A DNA stretch of 56,244 nucleotides from Myxococcota bacterium (GCA_025453555.1 JALOQC010000009.1:1-56244), one strand, 5' to 3'; shown: positions 17,896 to 27,107, numbered from the stretch's first letter. A program made the numbers and translations. Notes: generated by a model from the sequence alone, not told the origin.

Positions 17896-17901
17896 AGGGT
17901 A
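17896..17901 (-). promoter_or_regulatory. Candidate -10 of a leaderless transcript (methyltransferase)
   Basis: TACCCT on the minus strand, seven bases before the ATG at 17888. Confidence 0.45.
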
Positions 17902-18019
17902 CGCGCGTCGAGGCGGAGCACGCGAGGCGCGCCGCGTGCCGAGGATGCCGACGTCGGGGAATGCGAGGCGCCTCGGCGTTCGTCGTGACCGCGCGCTCGC
18001 CCGATCCCGCGCGCGACGC

Positions 18020-18025
18020 TATAGC
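18020..18025 (+). promoter_or_regulatory. Candidate -10 of a leaderless transcript (FAD oxidase)
   Basis: TATAGC, seven bases before ATG 18033 in otherwise GC-rich sequence. No Shine-Dalgarno is present. Confidence 0.45.
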
Positions 18026-18032
18026 CCGCCCG

Positions 18033-19373
18033 ATGCCGCAGTCCTTCGAAGCCGAGCTCTCCGGTTGGGGCAAGTACCCCGTCGCCCGTTGCCGCGTGCA
18101 GGTCCCCGAGACGGTCGAGCAGCTCCGTGCGTCGCTCGTCCCCGGCACGATCGCGCGCGGCCTCGGTCGCAGCTACGGCGACCCCGCCCTCAACGAAGGC
18201 GGCACCGTCGTCGACTGCACGGGCCTCGATCGTTACCTCGCGTTCGACGAGGCGACGGGCACGCTCACGTGCGAGGCCGGCACGAGCCTGAAGCAGATCA
18301 TCGAAGACTTCGCGCCGCGCGGGTTCTTCCCCGCCATCACGCCCGGCACGAAGTTCGTGACCGTCGGCGGATGCATCGCGAACGACGTGCACGGCAAGGC
18401 CCACCACGTGGACGGCTGCTTCTCGAGCTGCGTCGATTCGATGACGGTGCTGCTCGCATCGGGCGAAGTGGTCCGCGCGTCGCGCGACGAGAACGCGGAT
18501 CTCTTCTGGGGCACCTTCGGCGGCATGGGGCTCCTCGGCATCGTGCTCAGCGCGACGATGCGCCTACGACGGGTCGAGACCACGTTCTTCCACCAGCGCG
18601 CCGTTCGCGCGCGCGACCTCGACGAGCTGCTCGCGGCCATCCACGAGAACGACGCGCGCTACCCGTACAGCGTCGCGTGGCTCGACAGCTTGGCGACCGG
18701 CGCGCGGCTCGGGCGCGGCGTGCTGACGGTGGGTGAGCACTGCACGCGCGCAGATCTGCCGGCCAAGTTGGATCCGCTCCGCATCACCCCGCCGTCGCCG
18801 GTGGTGGTGCCCTTCGACCTTCCGAGCTCCGCGCTCAACGGTTTCACGATCCGCATCCTCAACGGCGTGCTCGATCAGGTGCAGTCGCATGGCGCGGCGA
18901 TCGCCCACTACGAGAAGTTCTTCTACCCGCTCGACTTCGTCGGGGAGTGGAACCGCGGCTACGGCAAGCGCGGCTTCACCCAGTACCAGTTCGTGATCCC
19001 GCTCGCCGACGGTCCACGTCGCATCCGCGAGATCCTCGAAGCGATCGCGACGAGCGGGCAGGCACCGTTCCTCAACGTGCTCAAGAAGTTCGGTCGCGAG
19101 CAGGGTCTGCTCTCGTTTCCCTTCGAGGGATACACCTTCGCGATCGACTTCCCGGTGCGCGACGGGCTCGTCGAGCTGCTTCGACGCCTCGATCGCATGG
19201 TCCTCGACGCGGGCGGGCGCATCTACCTCGGCAAGGACGCCTTCGTGGACGCGCCGACCTTCCGCGCGATGTACCCGAAGGTCGACGAGTGGCTCGCGAT
19301 CAAGCGGAAGTACGACCCGACCGACGTCTTCACGTCGAACCTCGGACGCCGCGTCGGGCTGACCGCGTCTTGA
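18033..19373 (+). CDS. FAD-binding oxidoreductase, DprE1-like (D-arabinono-1,4-lactone oxidase superfamily)
   Basis: A 446-residue vanillyl-alcohol-oxidase-fold flavoenzyme. FAD-binding motifs are ARGLGRSYGD (41-50), VTVGGCIANDVHGKAHH (109-125) and GMGLLGIVLSATM. The C-terminus has LGKDAFVDAPTFRAMYPK and KYDPTDVFTSNLGRR, typical of sugar oxidases including decaprenylphosphoryl-ribose 2'-oxidase. Overall similarity points to a polyprenyl-phosphosugar or aldonolactone oxidase. No reductase partner (DprE2) is adjacent, so the actual substrate is unresolved; an envelope polysaccharide precursor is plausible. No signal peptide is seen. Confidence 0.85.
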   Translation: MPQSFEAELSGWGKYPVARCRVQVPETVEQLRASLVPGTIARGLGRSYGDPALNEGGTVVDCTGLDRYLAFDEATGTLTCEAGTSLKQIIEDFAPRGFFPAITPGTKFVTVGGCIANDVHGKAHHVDGCFSSCVDSMTVLLASGEVVRASRDENADLFWGTFGGMGLLGIVLSATMRLRRVETTFFHQRAVRARDLDELLAAIHENDARYPYSVAWLDSLATGARLGRGVLTVGEHCTRADLPAKLDPLRITPPSPVVVPFDLPSSALNGFTIRILNGVLDQVQSHGAAIAHYEKFFYPLDFVGEWNRGYGKRGFTQYQFVIPLADGPRRIREILEAIATSGQAPFLNVLKKFGREQGLLSFPFEGYTFAIDFPVRDGLVELLRRLDRMVLDAGGRIYLGKDAFVDAPTFRAMYPKVDEWLAIKRKYDPTDVFTSNLGRRVGLTAS

Positions 19374-19405
19374 GCCGTCGCGTCGAGCCGACCGCGTCTC
19401 GAGCC
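19351..19405 (+). repeat. Imperfect 26-bp direct duplication across the FAD oxidase stop codon
   Basis: Units 19351-19376 and 19380-19405 differ at three positions. The first unit contains the TGA stop; in the second the equivalent triplet is CGA. The sequence appears to be a duplication that added about 29 bases of 3' untranslated DNA. Confidence 0.65.
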
Positions 19406-19501
19406 TTCGCGCTCACGCCGTCGCAGACGCCGTCGCAGGGCGTCGCTCGACGCCGACCCGAACGTGCCGCCCGCTGCGGTCCGGCGTGGTGCGCCGAGCC
19501 C

Positions 19502-21232
19502 TCAGCGGTTCCACGGATCGCGGATGGTGCCGTTCGTGGTGTCCGTGCTCGGCTCGGGCTCGGCGCTCATCGTGCTGGCCGTGGTGGTCGTCGTCACGCT
19601 CGTCGACGTCGACCCGCTGCGACGCGACCGCTCCAGCCGGACCACCACGTCGGCTTGCGCACCCCCGACCAACGTGACCGTGCGTGCGACGTAGCCTTCT
19701 GCGGAGACCTCGAGATTCCACTCTTCGCCCTCCGGGATCCGGAGCGAGAGCGGAGTGTCGCCGAGGTCGGCACCTTCGCGCGTCACGCGCGCCACGGCGG
19801 GCTCGCTGACGACCCGCGTGAGGTGGACGATCCGCTCGGCGGGCGCCGGCTCGGAGGGTGTGGGCTCGACGGCGTTCGTCGGATTCGTCGGAGCGGTCTG
19901 CGTCTCCGGGAGCGGCGTCGCCATCGGCGGCGCTCGACCCACGTCGATCACGGGCATCGAGGGCGGACCTGCGACTGGCGCTCGTTCCTCGCCGGGCACG
20001 AAGAGCGCTGCGAGCACCGCGCCGGTCACGAAGAGGAGCACGAGCCCGATGCGGAGCGCCCACGTGAGCGCGCTCGAGCCCGGCGCCGACGCGGCGGGTG
20101 GCGCGTCGAAGGGCGCTGCGCCGGCGGCGACCGACGGCGTCGCGAACGAGGGCGCGGGCTGATCGAGCTGAGCCGCGGTCTGCGGGACGAGCTGCGAGGG
20201 CGACGCCGCGACCTGAGAGGGCGAGACGGCCACCTGAGAGGGCGAGACTGCTTGCGACGCCACGCTCCACGCCACCGACGGTTCCTGACGCGCGACCATC
20301 GACGGCTCGCGCATCAAGGTCGGCTTGCCGTCGAGCTCGGCGTCGGTGTCCTCGGGAGCGAGCGCGGCGTGCTTGAGCGCCTCCACGATCTGCCCGAGCC
20401 ACGCGAACCGGTCGTCGGGCTTCTTCTGCAGACACTTCTGCACGATGTCCTCGAGCCGCTGGCTCGCGCGACATTCCGGGAAGAGCTCGCGCAGCTTCGG
20501 GGGCGCCTGGTAGACGTGCGCCCGCATCGCCTCGAACTGAGAGCCGTCGGGGAAGGGTGGCTTCCCCGTCAGCATGAAGCACAACATCGCGCCGAACGCG
20601 TAGATGTCTGCGCGATGATCGACGTCGCTTCCGCGCACCTGCTCCGGCGCCATGTACCGCGGAGAGCCGAGCATGATCCCGCTTTGAGTGAGGCGATTCT
20701 TCTTGTCGTCCTCTTGGCGGCTCACCATCTTCACGAGCCCGAAGTCGAGGACCTTCACGAAGAGCGGGTCGCCGCTCCGGTGCGTGATCATCACGTTGCT
20801 GGGCTTCAGATCGCGGTGCACCAGGCCTTGCGCGTGCGCGTCCTGGAGCGAGCTCGCCACCTGCAGCGCGACGTGGATCGCGTCCTCCGTGAGCGTCTTT
20901 CCCTCCAGGTACTCCATCGCGAAGTACAGGAGGTCGCCGTCCCGGCCGTAGTCGTGGACCACGATCGTGTGCGGGTGATGGAGGTTCGCGACGGCGGCCG
21001 CCTCCAGCAGGAAGCGCTTCGAGAAGCTCTCGTCCAGATCCGGATTCGGCGGTTGTTTCAGGACCTTGACCGCGACGGGACGTCCGAGCGGCACCTGCTC
21101 GGCGCGGTACACGACGCCCATGCCGCCCGCCGCGAGCCGCCGCTCGATCTTGAAACGGCCTCCCACGAGCGTGCCGAGGAGCGTGTCCGCTTCTGCGCTG
21201 CGCGGCATCTGAGGGGAGGACGAGCCGGACAT
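19502..21232 (-). CDS. Transmembrane Ser/Thr protein kinase with C-terminal PEGA-like domain
   Basis: A 576-residue kinase. Motifs are the Gly-rich loop AAGGMGVVY (34-42), VAVK (Lys56), HRDLKPSN (139-146, Asp141), DFG (163-165), GSPRYMAPEQ (189-198) and HRADIYAFGAML. The linker carries three SPSQV-type repeats. A membrane helix lies near 400-420, followed by a Pro-rich stretch and a PEGA-like beta domain (about 485-550) ending in a Thr/Ser-rich tail. It is separate in sequence from the kinase at 15237 and more canonical. The start is set at MSGSSSPQ because the upstream in-frame extension looks non-coding. It lies beside the tdk and PP2C genes on the same strand. Confidence 0.9.
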   Translation of the reverse strand: MSGSSSPQMPRSAEADTLLGTLVGGRFKIERRLAAGGMGVVYRAEQVPLGRPVAVKVLKQPPNPDLDESFSKRFLLEAAAVANLHHPHTIVVHDYGRDGDLLYFAMEYLEGKTLTEDAIHVALQVASSLQDAHAQGLVHRDLKPSNVMITHRSGDPLFVKVLDFGLVKMVSRQEDDKKNRLTQSGIMLGSPRYMAPEQVRGSDVDHRADIYAFGAMLCFMLTGKPPFPDGSQFEAMRAHVYQAPPKLRELFPECRASQRLEDIVQKCLQKKPDDRFAWLGQIVEALKHAALAPEDTDAELDGKPTLMREPSMVARQEPSVAWSVASQAVSPSQVAVSPSQVAASPSQLVPQTAAQLDQPAPSFATPSVAAGAAPFDAPPAASAPGSSALTWALRIGLVLLFVTGAVLAALFVPGEERAPVAGPPSMPVIDVGRAPPMATPLPETQTAPTNPTNAVEPTPSEPAPAERIVHLTRVVSEPAVARVTREGADLGDTPLSLRIPEGEEWNLEVSAEGYVARTVTLVGGAQADVVVRLERSRRSGSTSTSVTTTTTASTMSAEPEPSTDTTNGTIRDPWNR

Positions 21233-21341
21233 CTCGGGAGGCACGATATCACGAACGCCGCGCGCGGCACTGCGGACGAGGGGCTCCGAGCGACGAGCGG
21301 CGGGACGCGATGCAGCCCGCATGCGACGCGGCGCCGGTCCG

Positions 21342-21914
21342 TCAACGGGCGGCGAGCGCCTGCTCTCGGTAGTGCGCCGCGCACACCGGAACGTACTTCT
21401 CGTCCGCCCCGAGCACGACCTGGGGCCCCTCGAAGACCCCGTGCCCGTCGACCATCCGGAGGTTGAAGATGGCCTTCTTTCCGCAGAAGTAGCAGGTCAC
21501 CTTCACCTCTTCGATCGCGTCCGCGAGCTCGAGGAGGCGCTTGCTACCCACGAACAGACGCGCCAGGAAGTCGGTTCGAAGCCCGTAACAAATCACCGGC
21601 ACGCCGTGTACGATCGTCAGCTCGCGGAGGTCTTCGATGTTCTTCTCCGAAAGGAACTGCGCTTCGTCGACGAGCACACAATCCAGGTTCGAGAGCTCCT
21701 CCATCGGGAGATCGTCTTCCGGTCCGACCAGGAAGTCGGCCTCCGCCTCCAGGCCCGAGCGGCTCCGGATGGCAGCCTCGCCGAAGCGAACGTCGAGCCG
21801 CGGCTTCATCAGAGCGCAGCGCTTGCCTTGCTTGCGGTAGTTGTGCGCGACCGCGAGCAGGTTGAGCGTCTTGGCACTGTCCATGGTGCCGTAGCGGAAG
21901 TAGAGCTTGGCCAC
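21342..21914 (-). CDS. tdk: Thymidine kinase (type II)
   Basis: A 190-residue cytosolic enzyme that phosphorylates thymidine to dTMP in nucleotide salvage. The P-loop is GTMDSAKT (9-16), with Ala-Lys-Thr rather than the common Gly-Lys-Ser. The Walker B-like DEAQF (83-87) supplies catalytic Glu84. GLRTDF (111-116) and a zinc site formed by Cys141, Cys144, Cys178 and His181 match the family. The start codon is GTG, with TACACG six bases upstream, again suggesting a short or absent leader. Length is normal. Confidence 0.96.
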   Translation of the reverse strand: MAKLYFRYGTMDSAKTLNLLAVAHNYRKQGKRCALMKPRLDVRFGEAAIRSRSGLEAEADFLVGPEDDLPMEELSNLDCVLVDEAQFLSEKNIEDLRELTIVHGVPVICYGLRTDFLARLFVGSKRLLELADAIEEVKVTCYFCGKKAIFNLRMVDGHGVFEGPQVVLGADEKYVPVCAAHYREQALAAR

Positions 21915-22136
21915 GGCGCCCGTGTAGCAGGTCTCCCCGCCGTAGGAGAAGCGCCCCGACCTCGCGCGTTCGACGCTCGCCTGGAGGGCGACGAACGAGG
22001 CGTCCCGCTGAACGCGGTCGCTCTCTGCTCAGCCTCTCCGAGATGCTCGCGAAGCGCGCGTAGGGCACGCGCGAGACGCCCCGAGCGTTGCGCTCGCAGC
22101 GAGGATCTCCTCGGCGAAGCTCGCGGGAGAGCGCGC

Positions 22137-23387
22137 TCAGCGCGGAGGGAAGGGGCTCGTGAAGCTTCCGTGGGTGAGCGTCTGGCGCTTGAGCTGCTCG
22201 AGCTCCTGGGGGGTCTCGAAGGCCTCGTCGAGGCGGAGGCCGAGGGTCTGCGCGAGACGCCAGAGGAACTTCACGCCGACCACGGGGTTGCGCTGCACCA
22301 CCGAATAGAACGCTTCGCGCGAGAGGTGGAGCAAGCGGCACTCGCCCGCCGCGCGCACCGTGGCGCTACGCGGTCGTTGATTCAGGAGCGCCATCTCGCC
22401 GAAGTGCGAACCGGAGGGCAGCCGAGCCACTACCTTGCCGTTGCGGCTCACCTCGACCTCGCCGTCGACGATCACGAAGAGCCCCTCCGTGCCGTCGCCC
22501 TGCGCGAGGATCACGTCGCCCGCGGGCACGAAGAGCGACTCGATGGCGGAGCAGACCTGCGTGAGCTCCGCGAGGTCGAGCTCCGAGAAGAGGTGCACGT
22601 GGCGCAGCGCGGTGTGGTCCGCGTTGACCTGCGTGGCGCGCACGAGCTCCTCTTCCACCGCCGGGACCGAAGCCTCGGCCGCGAGCACGAGCGCGGTGAT
22701 GTTGTCGGACCCGCCGCGCTCGTTGGCGATGGTCACCAGACGCTCGGCGACCTTCGGTCCCTGCCCGAGCAGCGCGACGAGCTCGGCGTCGTCCTCGAAG
22801 TACTGGTGGAGCCCGTCGCTGCAGAGCAGCAGCACGTCCCCCAACAGGACGTCGAACACCAACAGATCCACCATCACGCGCTCCTGCGGTCCGACCGCGC
22901 GCGTCACGATGTTCCCGTGGTCGCTCTCCTTCGCTTGCTGCGGCGTGAGCACGCCCTGCCGCACCGCCTCGGCGAGGAAGGTGTGATCGTTGGAGAGCTG
23001 GTGGAGCTCCCCTCGTCGCGCGACGTAGAGCCGGCTGTCGCCGACGTGCGCGAGGATGCCCTTGCCACCACCGATCAGCAGCGCCGTGCACGTCGTGCCC
23101 ATCCCGCGGCGGCTCCGGTCGCTCTTGCCGAGCTCGTGCACGCGCTGGTTCGCCCGCTCGACCGCGGTACGCAACGCGGGCCCCGCCACGGCTGGGTCGG
23201 AGCTCACGCCCACGATGGCCTCGCGGATCGTCTCTGCCGCGGTCCGGCTCGCGACCTCACCCGCCGCGTGCCCACCCATCCCGTCGCAGACGACGTAGAG
23301 CCCGAGGGCGTCGTCGACGAGAAAGAAGTCTTCGTTGTGACTCCGCGTCCGGCCGACGTCGGTTCGCCCCTCCACCTGCCACCGCAT
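22137..23387 (-). CDS. PP2C-type Ser/Thr phosphatase fused to a cyclic-nucleotide-binding domain
   Basis: A 416-residue protein. Residues 1-240 are a PPM/PP2C phosphatase: NED (18-20), CDGMGGH (34-40), GDSR (116-119), SDG (190-192) and GGSDNIT (226-232) are the metal-binding motifs. Residues 262-385 are a cNMP-binding domain with EGLFVIVDGEVEVSRNG and the phosphate-binding cassette FGEMALLNQRPRSATVRA (329-346). It should dephosphorylate Ser/Thr kinase targets under nucleotide or allosteric control. The cassette retains Glu and Arg, consistent with nucleotide binding. Nearby same-strand and plus-strand kinases are candidate partners. The start region is affected by a 20-bp tandem duplication. 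Confidence 0.92.
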   Translation of the reverse strand: MRWQVEGRTDVGRTRSHNEDFFLVDDALGLYVVCDGMGGHAAGEVASRTAAETIREAIVGVSSDPAVAGPALRTAVERANQRVHELGKSDRSRRGMGTTCTALLIGGGKGILAHVGDSRLYVARRGELHQLSNDHTFLAEAVRQGVLTPQQAKESDHGNIVTRAVGPQERVMVDLLVFDVLLGDVLLLCSDGLHQYFEDDAELVALLGQGPKVAERLVTIANERGGSDNITALVLAAEASVPAVEEELVRATQVNADHTALRHVHLFSELDLAELTQVCSAIESLFVPAGDVILAQGDGTEGLFVIVDGEVEVSRNGKVVARLPSGSHFGEMALLNQRPRSATVRAAGECRLLHLSREAFYSVVQRNPVVGVKFLWRLAQTLGLRLDEAFETPQELEQLKRQTLTHGSFTSPFPPR

Positions 23388-23416
23388 GCGGAAGCCTGCC
23401 ACCGCATGCGGAAGCC
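23381..23416 (-). repeat. 20-bp tandem duplication over the phosphatase start codon
   Basis: On the plus strand, accgcatgcggaagcctgcc at 23381-23400 is followed by a second, 16-base-long partial copy at 23401-23416. Each contains a CAT (minus-strand ATG). Because 20 is not a multiple of three, the upstream ATG at 23407 is out of frame with the phosphatase. Confidence 0.75.
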
Positions 23417-23571
23417 AGGCTACCAGCGCGACGGGCGATCGAGCAATCGCGACCCACCAGCGCACGCGGGAGATCGACTGGCCCTCATCCGCGGCTGCGG
23501 AGCTCGAGGTGTCGATCGACCACGAGCCGAGTCGGGGCTCAGTCTACTGTTCGAGTGATCGCGATCTTCCC

Positions 23572-24669
23572 TCAATCGGGGAAGGTGCCGTTTCGGATCC
23601 ACTCTTCGATCACTTCGAGCCCCTCGGTGTGCACGACCTCGGTGGCGATCTGCGGCATTTGTCCTGCGCCTCGGATCCCCATGCGCAAGTACACCGCACT
23701 ACCCTCCGGGTTGCCGGGGGCGACACGTTGAAGAGCCGTCTCGGGGGACATCGGATCGCGCCAACCGGCCATGGCGCGAACAGCGGTGCGAAAGACCGCG
23801 CTCTCCGTCACGTCGCCGAGCTCCGCTTCGACCCACAACCCGAGCCCACCGCCAGGCGCGGGAACCGCGCCGTTTGCAGGTCCGTGGCAATGCCCGCAGT
23901 TAGCGTGCAAGTAGCCGAGCGCCGCGACGGTGGCTTCATCGCCTGGAATTGCGCCTTCGTCGTTCGTGACCGTTTCCGACACGAGCTCGAGCTCCGCCAG
24001 CGTCGCCAGGTTGGTCTCCGTGTCCTCGTGGGCGAGCTGGATGGTTCCGAAACCCAAGACGCCGTCGGGCGAGCCTCCGCCCGCAGGACCGTGGCACTGG
24101 ACGCACATCGCCTGCGAAGGGATGTCGTGCCCCGTGTCGAGCACGTTCGACTCGCCGTCGACCACCTCCGTCACCGATGTCCCGTCCTCGCTCCACCGGT
24201 ACGTGCGGAATTGCCAATTGAACGCGCCCGTGCCGCTCTCGGTCTTCTCCATCACGCGCGTCTCGAGCCGACGTCCATCCAGGGAGAACGTCTTCCAGAT
24301 CTTCGTCCCCACCGGGAAGACCCACGCGTCGCGGTTCCGGGTGTCGATGACGGAGCCTTCGGGGAAGCGGATGAAACGTTCCTTGTCGGTCGCGTCGCTC
24401 CAGAGCCAGAAGCGTGGGGAGTACGCGAGGATGTCCGGGCCGACGTTCTCGCAGGTCGAGTCGACGTAGAGGCCGAGGGCTTCCGCGCACGCGGGGCCGG
24501 GCGGGCCGGAGTCGATGCCCGCATCCGCTTCGCCGGCGTCGGTGCCGGAGTCGTCGATGCCGGAGTCCGTGCCTTCGCCCGCGTCGGTTCCGCCGTCGGG
24601 GAACGTCGCGTCGTCGTCGCCGCAGCCGATCAGAACGAGCATCAGGAGCAGGGTTCCGGTGCGATTCAT
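23572..24669 (-). CDS. Di-heme cytochrome c-like lipoprotein
   Basis: A 365-residue exported lipoprotein. The lipobox LIGC places the lipidated Cys at 16, followed by an Asp/Gly-rich spacer to residue 58. Two heme c sites are visible: CVQCH (189-193) and CGHCH (258-262). The region between contains GFGTIQLAHEDTETN and resembles repeat-oxidoreductase-linked cytochromes found in deltaproteobacteria. The C-terminal MGIRGAGQMPQIATEVV may supply an axial Met. A GAGG ribosome site precedes the ATG by eight bases. Electron-transfer partners are not evident among the neighbours. Confidence 0.8.
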   Translation of the reverse strand: MNRTGTLLLMLVLIGCGDDDATFPDGGTDAGEGTDSGIDDSGTDAGEADAGIDSGPPGPACAEALGLYVDSTCENVGPDILAYSPRFWLWSDATDKERFIRFPEGSVIDTRNRDAWVFPVGTKIWKTFSLDGRRLETRVMEKTESGTGAFNWQFRTYRWSEDGTSVTEVVDGESNVLDTGHDIPSQAMCVQCHGPAGGGSPDGVLGFGTIQLAHEDTETNLATLAELELVSETVTNDEGAIPGDEATVAALGYLHANCGHCHGPANGAVPAPGGGLGLWVEAELGDVTESAVFRTAVRAMAGWRDPMSPETALQRVAPGNPEGSAVYLRMGIRGAGQMPQIATEVVHTEGLEVIEEWIRNGTFPD

Positions 24670-25073
24670 CGTTGGAGCCTCGCGAATGGGATCGAAGGGC
24701 AGACGGTCGAGGTGTGGAGGAGCAGGAGAAGCAGGGTCGCGAACGTTCGTTCGTGAGAGGTCGAGGACCGGGTCACCAGCGTGCCCGCGTGGACTCGAGG
24801 GGAATCCGGGCTCCGCGAACCATTTGCGGACCCTTGCGGACCCTTGCGGGCCTGGCGATTCGCGTTTTCGGAATCCGCCGCGGAACTAGTGACCGGCGCG
24901 CCTCCCGAGCGGTATGCTACGCCACGTCGTCGCGCCCGGACAGGCTCGACGTGCACGCGGATGCGTCGAACGAGCGCGCCGCGGGACGATGGCACGGCGA
25001 GCTGGCCAGCGTGATGGGGCAAAGGGGCGCCTCCACTCGACGGGGTGGGAGGCGAGGATGGGAAGGTAAACGC
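24670..25073. other. Intergenic region between divergent genes
   Basis: 404 bases between the di-heme lipoprotein (minus) and TPR protein (plus). It contains a short tandem array of ttgcggaccc-like decamers (three copies, 24830-24860) and an extended -10-like GGTATGCTA near 24911. No credible coding frame or RNA gene was seen; it should hold both promoters. Confidence 0.5.
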
Positions 25074-25982
25074 ATGAGCCGTTGGCTTTGGTTGGGGCTG
25101 TTCGCCCTCACCGTCGAGAGCGTCGTGAGCGGAGCAGGTGTCGCGAAGGCGCAGACCGATCCGCCGCCCGTTCAGGTCACCGAGAGCACGCAGACCACGC
25201 GGACGGACGAGAGCCTCGACCAGGCCGCGCGGCTCACCTTCCAAGCGGCGCGCGAGGCGTTCAGCAACGGCGACTACGAGACCGCGCTCGATCGCTTCAC
25301 GCAGGCGTACAGCCTGAGCCCGCGTCCGGTGTTGCTCTACAACATCGGCGTCACGCTCGATCGTCTGCGCCGCGACGAAGAGGCGGTCGCGCGCTTCACC
25401 GAGTACCTCGAGCGCGTGCCGGACGCGCCCGATCGGGCCGAGGTCGAGGCGCGAATTCGCGTGCTCCAACGCGCGATCGACGAGCGTCGTGCCCAAGAGG
25501 CGGCGCGCGAGGAGCAGGAGCGCATCGCGCGGGAGGAGGCCGAGCGGCTCGAGCGCGAACGTCAGCAGCGCGAGCGTCAGGGCGGCGGCACGACCCCGGT
25601 CGAAGAGGAGAGCTCGGGCTTGCATCCGGCGATCGCGCTCTCGGTCGGTGGGATCGCGCTCGCGACCGGCGGCCTGATCGTGTGGAGCGGGCTCGACGCG
25701 AGCAGCCGCAACGACGAGTACGAGGAGTACACCGAGCCCGGCAACGGAGGGATTCGCTCCGAGGGCAAGCGCCTCTACGACCGCGTTCGTGCGGCGGAGA
25801 CTCGAACCAACGCGCTCATCGGCGTCGCGAGCGGTCTCGCCGCGACGGCGGTGGTGCTCGCGATCTTCTCCGACTGGAGCTTCGGAGGCGGCGAGGACGC
25901 CGACCCGAGCGAGCCCAGCACCACCGTCGAAGGCGGCCCGACGTCGGGCGGCTTCCAGCTCGGGCTCACGCACCGCTTCTGA
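25074..25982 (+). CDS. Exported TPR protein with coiled coil and membrane segments
   Basis: A 302-residue protein. A signal peptide (about 1-27, VAKAQT) is followed by TPR-like helices (50-115: AREAFSNGDYETALDRFTQAY). A highly charged Glu/Arg coiled coil follows (about 135-182), then a hydrophobic segment HPAIALSVGGIALATGGLIV (about 185-205), and a second near 260-275. The C-terminus is Gly/Asp-rich. The family is widespread in myxobacteria as TPR proteins of unknown function, often near secreted-protein genes. ATG 25074 follows GGAAGG with a seven-base spacer. It lies upstream of the surface-protein block. Confidence 0.75.
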   Translation: MSRWLWLGLFALTVESVVSGAGVAKAQTDPPPVQVTESTQTTRTDESLDQAARLTFQAAREAFSNGDYETALDRFTQAYSLSPRPVLLYNIGVTLDRLRRDEEAVARFTEYLERVPDAPDRAEVEARIRVLQRAIDERRAQEAAREEQERIAREEAERLERERQQRERQGGGTTPVEEESSGLHPAIALSVGGIALATGGLIVWSGLDASSRNDEYEEYTEPGNGGIRSEGKRLYDRVRAAETRTNALIGVASGLAATAVVLAIFSDWSFGGGEDADPSEPSTTVEGGPTSGGFQLGLTHRF

Positions 25983-26006
25983 TCGCATTTGCCGAGGATG
26001 AACCCC

Positions 26007-27107
26007 ATGCTTCGACTCTCGACGCTTCGACTCTCGACCGCGACCTCGATCGCGCTCTTGCTCGCGGTGGCAGGCTGCTCGCTGGCCGACGCTTCGCGGT
26101 ACCAAGCGTTGCCGGAAGGACCGGTGGACGGAGGGACGGCGGACGCCGACGGCGCGACGCCGGATCCGGACTCGGGCATGGACGCCGGGCCGCCGGACCA
26201 GCTCGCGGTGGACGCCTGCGGCGACGACGACGTCTACGTGATCACCGACTCCGAGGAAGGCATCCTCGTCGACACGCGGCCCTTCGCGAGCGACGTCAAC
26301 AGCCTCCCCGGAAGCTGCGGTGTGAGCGCGCCCGGACCGGACGCTTTCTTCGCGGTCGACGTCCAGGCCGGCGAGTATTGGCACTTTCACCTCGCGGTCT
26401 CTCCGACGGATCCGGACCGTGTGAACCGCGACCCGATCCTCTACCTCCTCAACGCGTCGTGCGCGGAGACGCAGTGCTCCCGCGAGCTCTTCGCGAACTA
26501 CTGCGACAGCGCCGGCGACGAGCACTTCGGCTTCCAGTTCAACGAGTCGGGGCGCTGGTACATCGGCATCGACGATGGCAACCCGAGCGGCGGCCTCTAC
26601 ACGCTCGGCGCGTACCGTCCGACGTGCAACGGCACCGCGCCGGCCGAGCACGGCGAGTCGTGCGACGGCGAGGAAGGCTGCACGGAGGACTGCCGGCGCG
26701 TGATCGACGAGGATTCGGTCACCGAGTCGGGCTTCAGCTTCAACGTTCAGGAGGCGAACCTGATCCGGTTGTCGGCCGGGAACGAGCTGACGTTCGAGGG
26801 CGACGTCGGCGGGTTCGAAGGCTGCGCGTACCCGGACGTGTTCGCGATCGACATCCCGATGGGCGCCACGCTCACGGTGGAGGAGCTCGGCCCGGACGGG
26901 ATGACCTGCACGGGAGCGGGCGCGTCGTCGATCCAGATCGCCATCCAGAGCCGCACCGGCATGGTCCGCGCGCGCAGCAACGCGATGAACGGCTGCGCGG
27001 TGGTGAGCTCGACCTTCGCAGCCGAGGGACGCTTCTTCTTGGTGGTCACCGACGCGCGTGCGGACACTCGCACGCCGTACGCGTACCGGCTTCACGTCAG
27101 CTACTGA
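26007..27107 (+). CDS. Cys-rich exported lipoprotein of unknown function
   Basis: A 366-residue lipoprotein. The signal has lipobox AVAGC (Cys24), followed by an Asp/Gly/Pro spacer. Two similar beta-rich halves follow, about 60-225 and 235-366. Each has alternating hydrophobic strands and features such as FQFNESGRWYIGIDDGN, suggesting pre-peptidase C-terminal (PPC)-like jelly-roll domains, common in secreted bacterial proteins. The start at 26007 is preferred over ATG 25998 because GAGG at 25994-25997 is nine bases from it but adjacent to the earlier ATG. A 15-bp direct repeat at the start encodes RLST twice. It could co-operate with the following surface proteins, but no direct evidence shows this. 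Confidence 0.72.
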   Translation: MLRLSTLRLSTATSIALLLAVAGCSLADASRYQALPEGPVDGGTADADGATPDPDSGMDAGPPDQLAVDACGDDDVYVITDSEEGILVDTRPFASDVNSLPGSCGVSAPGPDAFFAVDVQAGEYWHFHLAVSPTDPDRVNRDPILYLLNASCAETQCSRELFANYCDSAGDEHFGFQFNESGRWYIGIDDGNPSGGLYTLGAYRPTCNGTAPAEHGESCDGEEGCTEDCRRVIDEDSVTESGFSFNVQEANLIRLSAGNELTFEGDVGGFEGCAYPDVFAIDIPMGATLTVEELGPDGMTCTGAGASSIQIAIQSRTGMVRARSNAMNGCAVVSSTFAAEGRFFLVVTDARADTRTPYAYRLHVSY

